NCBI RefSeq assembly: GCF_036898095.1
Contig: NC_090746.1
Span: forward strand, 105,552,564 to 105,616,563
Origin: Palaemon carinicauda
Taxonomy: Eukaryota > Arthropoda > Malacostraca > Decapoda > Palaemonidae
Length of the DNA stretch: 64,000 nt
Reading direction: 5' to 3'
Within the stretch, counting starts at the first letter, position 1. Every line of letters begins with the position of its first letter. Positions 1 to 9,752 of this stretch are shown piece after piece. The translations under genes and the position numbers were made by a program. The notes under the pieces were generated by a model. That model searched no databases. It saw only the letters and a program-made list of their open reading frames with translations, and was not told where the DNA came from.

Positions 1-509
<509 letters not shown>

Positions 510-516
510 GGCTCAA

Positions 517-858
517 GCCATGGCGTCCTGATGGAAGGTTCCTTTTTGGTAGCTTCCTTGGGTATATAACTACTAAGATATTCCCAGAGAATTTAACCAC
601 AGGTTATCACAGAATTCTAACTTCTAGAGCGAGTATCCTGAAGGTTTCCCTTTTAAGACATCGTATATCAACAGGGGACGCATGTATTAATGCGCCACAT
701 AGCTATCTACACCCCAAACAGAGTTAACACTTCGGTGTGTAGGGGCGGAGAATAGCTGGGAGCCGTTCCACAGCTAATCTCGTTCGTGGCTACTTTTGGT
801 ACTCAAGACGTAAACAAACGGGCGCCATTGCTAAATGACGTCACGTCCGTCCCCATCC
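517..858 (+). repeat. Left inverted terminal repeat of element A
   Basis: 342 bp that match the reverse complement of 8961-9302 with few differences. It starts gccatggcgtcctgatgg and ends near ccgtccccatcc; beyond this point the arms stop matching. The outermost 12 bp (505-516) are specific to the left end, which is normal for DIRS. Confidence 0.95.
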
Positions 859-3213
859 TTCGGCTAGTAGCTCGCCTATCTTAGACGGATTTTCCCTACG
901 CTCTTTTTATCAACCTGCATCTACGTCATGTCGCTACCTTCGGCCTCGCCTTCTTCTGGAAAGTTGAGTACAAGGTTCCAGTATTGTTTAATTAAGCTCT
1001 GACCGTAAAGTAAATTTTACTTTTCGAGATAATTGATGTTTTGTGGCAGAGCTGTGCCTCGACCGGACCCGCCATTTTATGGCGTCGCTGTTGTTCTGCA
1101 TGCCTTATTTAGTTAGCCTCAACAGCGTTTTCCGGCCTCATTAACTAATCGATACTATTAGTTTATATAGTCTTCATAGCTAGGAACTTTTATATCGTGT
1201 TTTGACGCTTTATTATCGGTCATCGACTGACCCCATACCAGTTGGCTACTATAGCCCCCAGGCCAGAGCGCCTATATCAGTGTTCATGCATGATATTTTT
1301 CAGTGATCCTAGGCTTACTTATGAAGATAGTGGCATTATTTTACAATACTATTGACTGTGATGCAAGTGTTTTCGCCTTCAGGGACCATATAAGGGACAA
1401 GTTAGATAGTGTGTCTTTCTAACCTAACCTACAAGTAGGACCCCTATATGCTTCCTTCATCCCCTGCTTTAGGGCATCCCCTGCTTTAGGGCATCCCCTC
1501 TGTGTAGCCTTGCTCCCCCTACCACGTAAGGGGATCAAGCTCATATCAGAGTATTATATCGCCTCTCTGTCCTCCCTAAGGGAATGATCCCCCCTTAGGG
1601 TTGCGTCCGAGAAGGAGGAACGGCTAGTTTTTCCTCTATTGCTGGGGCTAGGTCTCCGACCTTTCCTGCAATAGCGATACGTCTTCCATCCTTCCTAGTT
1701 CAGGATGTAACATCCCTGCTCTAGGTTAGGTTTTGGAGGGGTTAGTTCTGTTCCTTGCTGAAACGATACCCATGCACCGTTTTCAGACAAGCTGCCTTAC
1801 CTTAAGCTAGGGAGTGTCCTCCCTTCCTCAGTGGCCGCTCTGGTACAGAACCCCTCCACGGAAGACCCTTCTCTTCTCCCCTCCCCACCCATCTCTTGTA
1901 TGGCCTAGCCTATACTTAGGTTAGTCTATACCCATCTGTCCCCTGTCCTACAACTCCTCCTTAGGGTGGAGTGATAGGGCTATCTTGAGCTCCTGTGTGC
2001 AGTCCGCTCTGGTACATATACCCTTCATAGTGTCCTATGGGGTTAGCCACTGGATGCGTTCTGTCTGCAGGGGTTTCCCCCCCTCCCTGCTCTTGGGTGT
2101 CCCCTAGCCCTCCCTTGGGCTACCTTAGCTCCCGGTCCTCTGCGGCCCCTGCTTCTGGGTGATAGGGTCAGCCTCTATCATGGGTACACCCACTCAGGTG
2201 GGATGTCTGGGGGTCCGTGGCCGGACCCCTACATCCCTCCTTCTGTCTCTTTCACTATCCGGGTGCCGGTCCCTTGCCGCCTCCACTGTCTGTGATACCC
2301 ACCTCCTACCTTGGTGACTTATCCCTTAACCTCTGGGCCGCCAGTCCTCCGTGTGCTGGGGGACTGCCGCCTGCCGCCGGCTTCCAGCCGATGGCTCTCC
2401 CTCCTTCCTCATAGCTTGGTCGTCCGTCCTCCGGCCGGCCCCCGGAGTTCCGGTATCCGCCGCCGGCAGTCCGGTTCTGCTATAACCATCCTTGTTCCTG
2501 TCACCAAGCCGGCAACCTCCGGCTGCCGGAGCTGCCGCTCCCTCCGCCGGCGTGACGCCGCTGTGCCGGCGGCCGCCACCCTGGTATTACTCTTGACTCC
2601 TATATTGTCTTCCCTAATGCCAGAAACATTGCTGGAGCGGCCTCCGGCGTGCCGGCGGTCTGCCGGAGCCTTCCGGAGGCGTCAAGGCGACTTGCACCCC
2701 CTTCTACTAGCTATCATCTGATATTGATAGCCCTACACTGCAACCAGATGACTTGTTTACGTAAATGGATCGGTATTTTATTACCGTTCTATTGGTAATC
2801 ATGCTGTCTTCTTGCATATCACAGATTTCCAGCATGCTGTGTGTATCTTAGCACGGCTGGTTGCCGGAAACCGTTACCCTATGGGATCTTTTAGTCCCCT
2901 ATTCTGGAACTGAGTGGCCTCAGTCCCAACCTTATATCCTTGACAATTCCCAATAGAATTCTCTCTGCCCTACGGACATTCTATATTGAATTCTATCCTG
3001 TGCCTTCGGTCACTTCGGATTGTCCACGGATGAAGGTTACGGTAACCAGCCTGGCGGGATGCACGGAGTATGTACCTATCCTATCTCAGCCCTTCCTCTG
3101 TGCATCACACCTTTTGTCAAGTTAAAATTAATGATTAATATTAACTTTAGTTTAAGAGTCATTCATATGACCCCCCCCATACTCATATTCTCTTTCTTTT
3201 AAAGGAGGAGCAG
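859..3213 (+). other. Long 5' region of element A
   Basis: 2.35 kb between the left repeat and gag without a convincing reading frame. It holds a duplicated 17-bp unit (ctgctttagggcatccc) at about 1460-1494, short ccctaacc-type tracts, and a GC-rich block at 2380-2660 dense in CCGGC. Just before the gag start, a pyrimidine tract ending in ttttaaag (about 3190-3204) resembles a 3' splice site, so an intron in the leader is possible but unproven. Reading frames of 136 codons or fewer are attributed to composition. Confidence 0.6.
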
Positions 3214-3924
3214 ATGAAGTGTGATCACGACTTCTGTGCCGTGAAACGCCCGCACTTCTACGGGCATACGCCGTGTAGGACCCACGCCCTTTGTGCCAAC
3301 AAGAAAGGGGATTTGAAGTTCTGGGACCCGCAGAACTGTATGGTCTGCCAGGATCGCCTAGTCGATGCCTTTCATAACCCTCCCTCAGCGGAGGTCAGGG
3401 ACACTTCTCGGGATAAGCTACGCAAGTGGGTGCGTGGCTTCCAGAAGAACGCCACTGGACCATACCTGGCCACTGAAGAAATGAGGTCCCTTCTGTTCCC
3501 AAAGGCCTCCCCTGATTCTGTGGTGCCCAAAGAACTGATCCCCACCGTCCAGATCACGGTGGAACCAGACGTAGTCATGGCCCAGTCCATGCACGAGTGC
3601 CACCTGGATTCCGAGAACGACGAACATATGTCGGATATTTCGGAGGGCACGGAGAAGACCCTTATGGCCCAAGGTGCGGAAGATGAAGAGGACCAGGTGG
3701 AATACACCGAGTCGGAGCAGGAGGTCGCTCCGCCTTCCATCACCGCCCCTACTCCTACACCGACGGAAGTGTCTCTCCCGTCTACCTCCGCTACCCCGGA
3801 ACCCATTCCATCCGCCCAAGAGATGTTCCGGATGATTAAAGCCATTATGGACGACAGGCTTAAAGAAACACGAGTTCATCAGGTCCATGAAAGGGTCCAA
3901 AGAACCGAAGAAGATCTTGGTTAA
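3214..3924 (+). CDS. DIRS gag-like protein, N-terminal part (element A)
   Basis: 236 codons from an ATG. The first 45 residues form a Cys/His cluster (C3, C8, H18, C21, H24, C27 and a C42-x2-C45 pair) that probably binds zinc; elements C and D have a comparable cluster at the start of gag. An acidic and Ser/Thr/Pro-rich stretch follows (about residues 125-205), then a helical segment. Gag is expected to bind the element RNA and form the particle. The frame closes at 3924 while the next gag frame is already open from 3887 in the +1 register. Gag is either broken by an indel or joined by frameshifting in the 38-bp overlap. The family is assigned by position and by resemblance among the elements. 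Confidence 0.7.
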   Translation: MKCDHDFCAVKRPHFYGHTPCRTHALCANKKGDLKFWDPQNCMVCQDRLVDAFHNPPSAEVRDTSRDKLRKWVRGFQKNATGPYLATEEMRSLLFPKASPDSVVPKELIPTVQITVEPDVVMAQSMHECHLDSENDEHMSDISEGTEKTLMAQGAEDEEDQVEYTESEQEVAPPSITAPTPTPTEVSLPSTSATPEPIPSAQEMFRMIKAIMDDRLKETRVHQVHERVQRTEEDLG

Positions 3925-5161
3925 GGATCTCCCTGCATGCTCACATGCCAACCCCTGGAGGTATGCCGAGCATATGGTTATCGCGACCGGCAGGATCTTT
4001 ATCAGCGATAAGATCGGCACGGTCTCCCTGGAAGATGTGGAGTTCTTCCCGAACTTTGAGGCTTACCCGGACTGTTACGTCCAGCTTCGTTCTGAACCTG
4101 CCTCTAAAGAAGAGACCGAACCCAAGGAGGAGATAGTGTTCGATCTCTTGAAGGCCCAGGCTATGCTAGCCACCGCATTTAAAAGTAGGGGTTTTACCTG
4201 CTCTAAGCTTCCGGCCCTTAGCAAGAAGCACCCTACTTACGTCGCACCCGACGATGCAGTCCTTCCCTTCATGGAAAAGGCCTTCGCTGCGTGCCACAAG
4301 GCTGTGGAAGAAGGAAAACCCTGCCCTGCACTGGAGGAGTTCAGACCCTTCTCCATAGTAACTCCCCCCGACGCTCGACACTGGAAGGATATCCAGCATA
4401 CATTCGTGGTGGGAAAGCTAGATCCTGACGTAGCCGGACGTCAGTTTAACGAAGACCTCCCGAAACTCAACGACCACCTCCTTCGTCGGGAACAAGATAC
4501 GAAGGAAAGGCTTGCAGCATCCATGTCCCACCAGGTACAACTTGATATCATGGCTGGTGACACCAGAGTCCCAGACCACTACATGGTACTCGCCAAATCC
4601 CACATGGCAACTCTGGTGAAGGACTTGTACCACTTCATGAAGGCTCGGAGAGCCTGTCAAGAATTCGTGTTCTCAGGTGCCACTGTGAAACACGAACCTT
4701 GGAGGCTGATTTCCTCCAACATCTGGGGTAAGCACCTCTTTCCCTCTGACCTTGTGAAAGAGATCACCGACAAGGCCGCCACGGAGAACAGGAACCTTCT
4801 CCACAAGTGGGGCATGTCGAAGAAGAAGAAATCCTCCCAGGACGACGGCCCTCAACCTAAGAGGAAATCCTCCAAGCAGAAACCCCAGCAACGTCAACAG
4901 AGACGGCAGTTTCCGGGACCCGCTACTCCACAAGTGGCAGCTCAGCCACAGCAGACCTTTCAGCTGGTCACCCAACCGGTCTTGTCACAGTCGCCGGTTT
5001 TCACCCCTGCTTTCGAGCAACAGACGACTACCTTTCGTCCCAAAGGTAGAGGCTCAAACAGAGGTGCAGGCAGAGAAACATCTCGCCGTCCCTCCAGAGG
5101 CAGAGGAGGAAGGGGAGCTAGCGTCCGAGGCAGTAAACCCTCGGGACACCAGAAGCAATGA
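3887..5161 (+). CDS. DIRS gag-like protein, main and C-terminal part (element A)
   Basis: 424 codons in the frame +1 relative to the upstream gag piece. The central part (about residues 60-310) is a globular, helix-rich domain with no motif I can name. The end is strongly basic: KKKKSS near 313, KRKSSKQK, then RGRGSNRGAGR and further RG-rich stretches, typical of a nucleic-acid-binding gag tail. The stop at 5161 overlaps the pol frame, which is open from 5064. The in-frame ATG at 3887 may be used, but the segment more likely continues the upstream piece. Elements C and D have an equivalent gag C-terminus with a basic GRG tail. Confidence 0.7.
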   Translation: MKGSKEPKKILVKDLPACSHANPWRYAEHMVIATGRIFISDKIGTVSLEDVEFFPNFEAYPDCYVQLRSEPASKEETEPKEEIVFDLLKAQAMLATAFKSRGFTCSKLPALSKKHPTYVAPDDAVLPFMEKAFAACHKAVEEGKPCPALEEFRPFSIVTPPDARHWKDIQHTFVVGKLDPDVAGRQFNEDLPKLNDHLLRREQDTKERLAASMSHQVQLDIMAGDTRVPDHYMVLAKSHMATLVKDLYHFMKARRACQEFVFSGATVKHEPWRLISSNIWGKHLFPSDLVKEITDKAATENRNLLHKWGMSKKKKSSQDDGPQPKRKSSKQKPQQRQQRRQFPGPATPQVAAQPQQTFQLVTQPVLSQSPVFTPAFEQQTTTFRPKGRGSNRGAGRETSRRPSRGRGGRGASVRGSKPSGHQKQ

Positions 5162-6362
5162 AGTGCTTCCGGTGGGAGGAAGACTCCGCCAATTCCAGGA
5201 TCGTTGGACCTTCGATCCCTGGGCGCACAGCATCGTCAAGAAGGGTCTAGGCTGGAGTTGGACTCAACCACCCCCAACCTTCCAGCAATTCTTCCAACAA
5301 TCAACCCCCCTTCTGGAAGAATATGTCCTAGATCTCTTGAACAAGAAGGTGATAAGGAGGGTAAAGTCCACCAGGTTCCAAGGGAGACTGTTTTGCGTCC
5401 CCAAGAAAGACTCCGACAAACTCAGAGTCATTCTGGACTTATCCCCCCTCAACAAGTTCATAGCGAACGACAAGTTCAAGATGCTGACTCTTCAACAGAT
5501 AAGGACCCTTCTGCCTCGAGGTTCTTACACGGTCTCCATAGACCTGGCGGATGCCTACTGGCACGTTCCAATGAACCATCACGCTTCCTCCTACCTAGGA
5601 TTTCGACTCCAAAGGAAAAGCTACGCCTTCAGGGCCATTCCCTTCGGCCTCAATGTGGCCCCTCGGATCTTCACAAAGCTGGCGGACGCCATAGTACAAC
5701 AGCTCCGCCTCCGAGAAGGCCAGGTGATGGCCTACCTCGACGATTGGCTAGTCTGGGCTCCATCGCCCGAGGATTGTTTAAAATCCTGCAGCAAAGTCAC
5801 CCAGTACCTAGAACACCTGGGATTCAAGATAAACGTGAAGAAATCTCGCCTCTCTCCAGCTCAGAAGTTCCAATGGTTAGGAATCCAGTGGAACCTTCAG
5901 TCACACCGCCTTTCCATCCCCCAGAAGAAAAGAAAGGAAATAGCAGGGTCTGTCAAGCGACTACTGAAATCCAAGCGGATCTCAAGACGCCAGCAGGAAC
6001 GAGTTCTAGGCTCTCTACAGTTCGCCTCAGTGACAAACCCGGTGCTTCGTGCACAGCTAAAGGATGCCGCGGGAGTCTGGAGACGTTCTGCATCCATCGC
6101 TCGAAGAGACCTCAAGAGACGGCTCCCAAACAGACTTCGACTTCTCCTCAAGCCGTGGTCGGAAGCAAAGGCCCTGAAAAGGTCCATTCCTCTTCAACAC
6201 CCACCTCCATCACTCAACATCCACACGGACGCTTCGCTGGAGGGTTGGGGAGGTCACTCCCACCAAAAACAGGCTCAAGGCACATGGTCTCCCCTATTCA
6301 AGACGTTTCACATCAACATCTTGAAGGCCATGGCGGTCCTTCTAACTCTGAAGAAACTCCCC
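5064..6362 (+). CDS. Reverse transcriptase and start of RNase H (element A)
   Basis: This frame carries the RT core: the first catalytic Asp lies in SIDLADAYW (D160 counting from 5064), the YLDDW box is at 224-228, and the RNase H start NIHTDASLEGWGG has D389. The enzyme would copy element RNA into DNA and remove the RNA strand. No ATG precedes the core (the frame opens with GTG), and the frame overlaps gag by 98 bp in +1 register, so expression by frameshifting from gag is likely. The frame stays open to 7928, but from about 6363 to 6890 it is out of register with the real RNase H, which continues in frame 1. The 954-codon frame is therefore a chance fusion of RT and YR rather than one protein. 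Confidence 0.88.
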
Positions 6363-6363
6363 G

Positions 6364-6999
6364 CCTCCCTCGATCCATATTCGTCTAACCCTAGACAACT
6401 CGGTGGTAGTTCGATGTCTCAATCGCCAAGGCTCAAGATCGCCCCAGATAAATCAGGTGCTTCTGACAATCTAACGTCTGGCAGAGAAGAAGAAATGGCA
6501 CCTGTCTGCAGTTTACCTACAAGGATTCCGCAACGTGACGGCGGACGCTCTATCTCGGACAAGCCCGATAGAGTCGGAATGGTCTCTAGACGCAAGATCA
6601 TTCTCCTTCATCTCTCACCAAGTCCCAGAACTTCAGATCGATCTCTTCGCAACGAGCGACAACAATCAACTTCCTCGGTATGTGGCCCCGTACGAGGACC
6701 CCAAGGCAGAAGCAGTGGACGCCATGTCACTGCACTGGAACAGATGGTCCAAGATCTACCTGTTCCCTCCCACCAACCTTCTGCTGAAAGTACTCTCCAA
6801 GCTGAGAACCTTCAAAGGGACATCGGCCCTAGTGGCTCCCAAGTGGCCCCGGAGCAACTGGTAACCCCTGGTCCTGGAGCTGCAGCCCACGCTGATCCCT
6901 CTTCCGGGCCCAGTTCTCTCCCAACAAGTACAGAAGTCGACTGTCTTCGCTTCATCATCGAAAATCAAGGACCTTCATCTCATGATTTTCTCTCCCTAG
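6364..6999 (+). pseudogene. RNase H C-terminal part and post-RNase H domain (element A, broken)
   Basis: In frame 1 this segment reads LTLDNSVVVRCLN, then WHLSAVYLQG and NVTADALSR, the standard end of DIRS RNase H, followed by IDLFAT and YLFPP, which mark the conserved domain after RNase H. It is reached from the RT frame only by a +1 shift near 6355-6375 (C-rich ctccccgcctccctc), so a one-base indel is likely. Two in-frame stops, TAA at 6472 and TAA just after the SNW codons near 6862, confirm decay. The piece ends with TAG at 6997, overlapping the start of the recombinase frame. Confidence 0.82.
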
Positions 7000-7928
7000 C
7001 CGCAAAGAAGAGGTTTGGGATCTCGAAGAAAAGTCTAGACTTCCTCGAGGAATACAAGACCGAATCCACAAGACGGCAATACGAATCATCTTGGAGAAAA
7101 TGGGTCTCATTCGTCAAGGCAAAAAATCCTAAGGAAATCACCATTGATTTCTGCATGTCCTTCTTTATTCACCTTCATGGACAGGGATTAGCAGCCAATA
7201 CGATCTCTACTTGCAAATCGGCCTTGACTAGACCACTGTTGTATGCCTTCCAAATTGATCTGTCCAGCGACATCTTCAATAAACTGCCGAAAGCATGCGC
7301 TCGACTACGCCCAGCACCCCCACCGGAACCGATCTCCTGGTCATTGGACAAGGTGCTCCAATTCGCCTCCAACTTGGATAATGATTCATGCCCTCTCAAG
7401 GATCTGACTCAGAAAGTTACATTTCTCTTTGCTCTTGCTTCAGGAGCCCGAGTCAGCGAAATAGTGGCATTATCAAGAGAAGAGGGTCACATCCCGTTTA
7501 CTGATTCAGGAGACATTACCCTCTCCCCGGATCCGACGTTTCTCGCCAAAAACGAATTACCCACCAAAAGATGGGGTCCCTGGAGAATATGCCCCCTGAA
7601 GGAAGATGCCTCCCTATGCCCAGTAGAGAGCCTCAAGGTCTATCTTCGCAGAACTTCGAACTTTGGTGGAGGCCAACTCTTCAAAGGAGAAACATCGGGC
7701 AGCGACCTGTCACTGAAACAACTAAGAGCGAAAATCACCTACTTCATTCGCAGAGCGGATCCTGACAGTACACCCGCCGGTCACGATCCTAGAAAAGTTG
7801 CATCGTCTCTGAATTTCTTTCAGAGTATGGACTTCGAAAGCCTTAAAAGCTTCACAGGCTGGAAGTCCTCGCGTGTTTTCTTCAAACATTATGCGAAACA
7901 GTGCACGAAGTCAAACATTTTGTGGTAG
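6897..7928 (+). CDS. DIRS tyrosine recombinase (element A)
   Basis: The C-terminal third of the long frame is a phage-integrase-like tyrosine recombinase that would insert the circular DNA copy. The N-terminal core-binding part contains TRRQYESSWRKW (about 7060-7100). Catalytic residues, numbered from 5064: R796 in SGARVSEI, H907 and R910 in HDPRK, W933 in TGWKSS and the nucleophile Y943 in FFKHYAK. The complete R-H-R-(W)-Y set is present and the frame is open, making this the best preserved gene in the window. The exact start is unclear: no ATG lies upstream of the core, and the frame overlaps the RNase H piece, so translation by reinitiation or frameshifting is assumed. Confidence 0.9.
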   Translation, partial: PSSGPSSLPTSTEVDCLRFIIENQGPSSHDFLSLAAKKRFGISKKSLDFLEEYKTESTRRQYESSWRKWVSFVKAKNPKEITIDFCMSFFIHLHGQGLAANTISTCKSALTRPLLYAFQIDLSSDIFNKLPKACARLRPAPPPEPISWSLDKVLQFASNLDNDSCPLKDLTQKVTFLFALASGARVSEIVALSREEGHIPFTDSGDITLSPDPTFLAKNELPTKRWGPWRICPLKEDASLCPVESLKVYLRRTSNFGGGQLFKGETSGSDLSLKQLRAKITYFIRRADPDSTPAGHDPRKVASSLNFFQSMDFESLKSFTGWKSSRVFFKHYAKQCTKSNILW

Positions 7929-8785
7929 CCGCAGGTAGTGTTATGAAACCTGCACCTAACTCTGCATAGAACAGCGAGTTACTTTGGACTCTAACTCTTC
8001 GGGTGCCTATGTTGACCCTCGAGTGATACGCAGTGACGTCGAAAACACTTAGTGCTTTCTTATAACTGTTTTTATCCCAGGTGAAATGTCATAGTCGTCA
8101 CACAAGTGCCGCATGCCTAGAGCATGATGTGTTTTAATTAAAGACTGACGTTCCTCGAGAACGAGTGCCTACTAATAAATTTGAAATTCCCTTTCAGATT
8201 CAAGAGCAAGTCTTTATTACTATGTACATTATAATTTACTGTAAATTAACTTTACTTATTACTGCAATTCATTTAATTTTCTGCAATTGTGAAATAAAAT
8301 TCTTATTTTATTACTTGTGCGTCTCAATCCGCTCCTACTTATACTATGAAATACATGCCTGTCATAGTTTTATTATCCCCTTCCTTATGGTTCATGGAGA
8401 TACTAAGGTCCTAACCCTTATTATATATTCACCTTTGCAATGTAATATTCCAATACGAATACTTACTCTTCATACCCTAGAGACGAAACTATCCTTCTCT
8501 ACATACAGTGTCCAACCACCACTTGTCTGCCTTCGAGAATGTTCCGATACGAATGCCAACCATTCAGTCTCGTCTCCAAGTTCTTCAGGTTTTTCTAGCA
8601 AGGTGAATAGCCCTTCGATAACCACTTTGATCTCGGCATGGCCCGTGGGAACTTCACTGCCAAGGGGGGCAGGAAGGTTCTTCCCTACGGTTCTTTTATT
8701 AAGATTACTATGCTACCTTGTTCAAAGCCTTTGGCACTTACCCAATAGGGGAAAATCTACCACGATACATTGATTCTCTGGTATT
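7929..8785 (+). other. 3' noncoding region of element A
   Basis: Region between the recombinase stop and the internal complementary region. A polyadenylation hexamer AATAAA lies at 8174-8179, about 250 bp after the stop, and could end the element transcript. The sequence then becomes AT-rich. A 202-codon frame over 8165-8773 starts with GTG, has no recognisable domain and is not accepted as a gene. Confidence 0.55.
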
Positions 8786-8881
8786 CTTCCATCAGGACGC
8801 CATGGCTTGAGCCCAAAAAACGGATTTTGAGCGAAGCGAAAAATCTATTTTTGGGTGAGATAGCCATGGCGTCCTGATGGA
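8786..8881 (+). repeat. Internal complementary region of element A
   Basis: 96 bp made of two abutting parts. 8786-8820 is the reverse complement of the left extremity (cttccatcagg through gcccaaaaaa). 8821-8881 is the reverse complement of the right extremity (cggattttgagc through gtcctgatgga). The junction has six A's, whereas the genomic ends contribute TT (right) and TTTT (left). In the DIRS-1 model this region templates the closing of the circular intermediate. Confidence 0.95.
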
Positions 8882-8960
8882 CCCTCCCTGCTACTTCGTC
8901 CAGTTTTTAGGTCCCACCCTGCTCTGCTGTATCATGGTGATCGGCAAGCAACTGGCTTCA

Positions 8961-9302
8961 GGATGAGGACGGACGTGACGTCATTTAGCAATGGCGCCCG
9001 TTTGTTTACGTCTCGAGTACCAAAAGTAGCCACGAACGAGATTAGCTGTGGAACGGCTCCCAGCTATTCTCCGCCCCTACACACCGAAGTGTTAACTCTG
9101 TTTGGGGTGTAGATAGCTATGTGGCGCGTCAATACATGCATCCCCTGTTGATATACGATGTCTTAAAAGGGAAACCTTCAGGATACTCGCTCCAGAAGTT
9201 AGAATTCTGTGATAACCTGTGGTTAAATTCTCTGGGAATATCTTAGTAGTTATATACCCAAGGAAGCTACCAAAAAGGAACCTTCCATCAGGACGCCATG
9301 GC
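8961..9302 (+). repeat. Right inverted terminal repeat of element A
   Basis: 342-bp mirror of the left repeat, starting ggatgaggacggacgtgacg and ending ggacgccatggc. The 44 bp after it (to 9346) are specific to the right end and reappear reversed in the internal region. Confidence 0.95.
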
Positions 9303-9346
9303 TATCTCACCCAAAAATAGATTTTTCGCTTCGCTCAAAATCCGTT

Positions 9347-9372
9347 ATATATATATATATATAAATTATACA

Positions 9373-9428
<56 letters not shown>
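9347..9428. repeat. (TA)n microsatellite, right half of target site
   Basis: TA dinucleotide run with two short interruptions (ataaattatacagta near 9360-9376). It directly abuts the right end of element A and continues the tract seen at 372-504. Confidence 0.93.
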
Positions 9429-9430
<2 letters not shown>

Positions 9431-9654
9431 TTGATTGATTATTATTTCTTAGATAATTAATCCAGATATATTTTTTTTAATAAAATCTCATGGTCCTTGC
9501 TTCGGCGTGAGCACATCTTCATTCGCGATAAAAGAAAAACATCAAGCTCCTATGTATTGGCAAGCACTAGGCTATTATCTTAAATTGATTCCATCTACAG
9601 CTCGAAGTCACATTAGGTGGGCGGGGCATCCTAGTCTACATAGGCTAGGTAATG

Positions 9655-9752
9655 GTCCTGCATCCTAGGTTAGGTTATGATCCTGCATCCTAGGTTAGGT
9701 TATGATCCTGCATCCTAGGTTAGGTTATGATCCTGCATCCTAGTTTAGGTTA
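9655..9752. repeat. 25-bp tandem repeat with TTAGG-like core, four copies
   Basis: Four near-identical copies of a 25-bp unit containing tcctgcatcctaggttaggt followed by tatga. The core taggttagg resembles the arthropod telomeric repeat. The last copy has one substitution (tagtttagg). Confidence 0.85.

Noticed and set aside
2217..2721. Overlapping frames in the GC-rich leader of element A
   Set aside because: GC-rich, Pro/Ala/Arg-biased in two frames, without motif; explained by composition.
5204..6388. 394-codon frame in the same strand as RT of element A
   Set aside because: Shadow of the RT frame; all RT motifs lie in the other frame.
8165..8773. 202-codon frame in the 3' region of element A
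   Set aside because: Starts with GTG, spans the AATAAA signal, has AT-driven hydrophobic composition and ends at the internal complementary region; no domain recognised.
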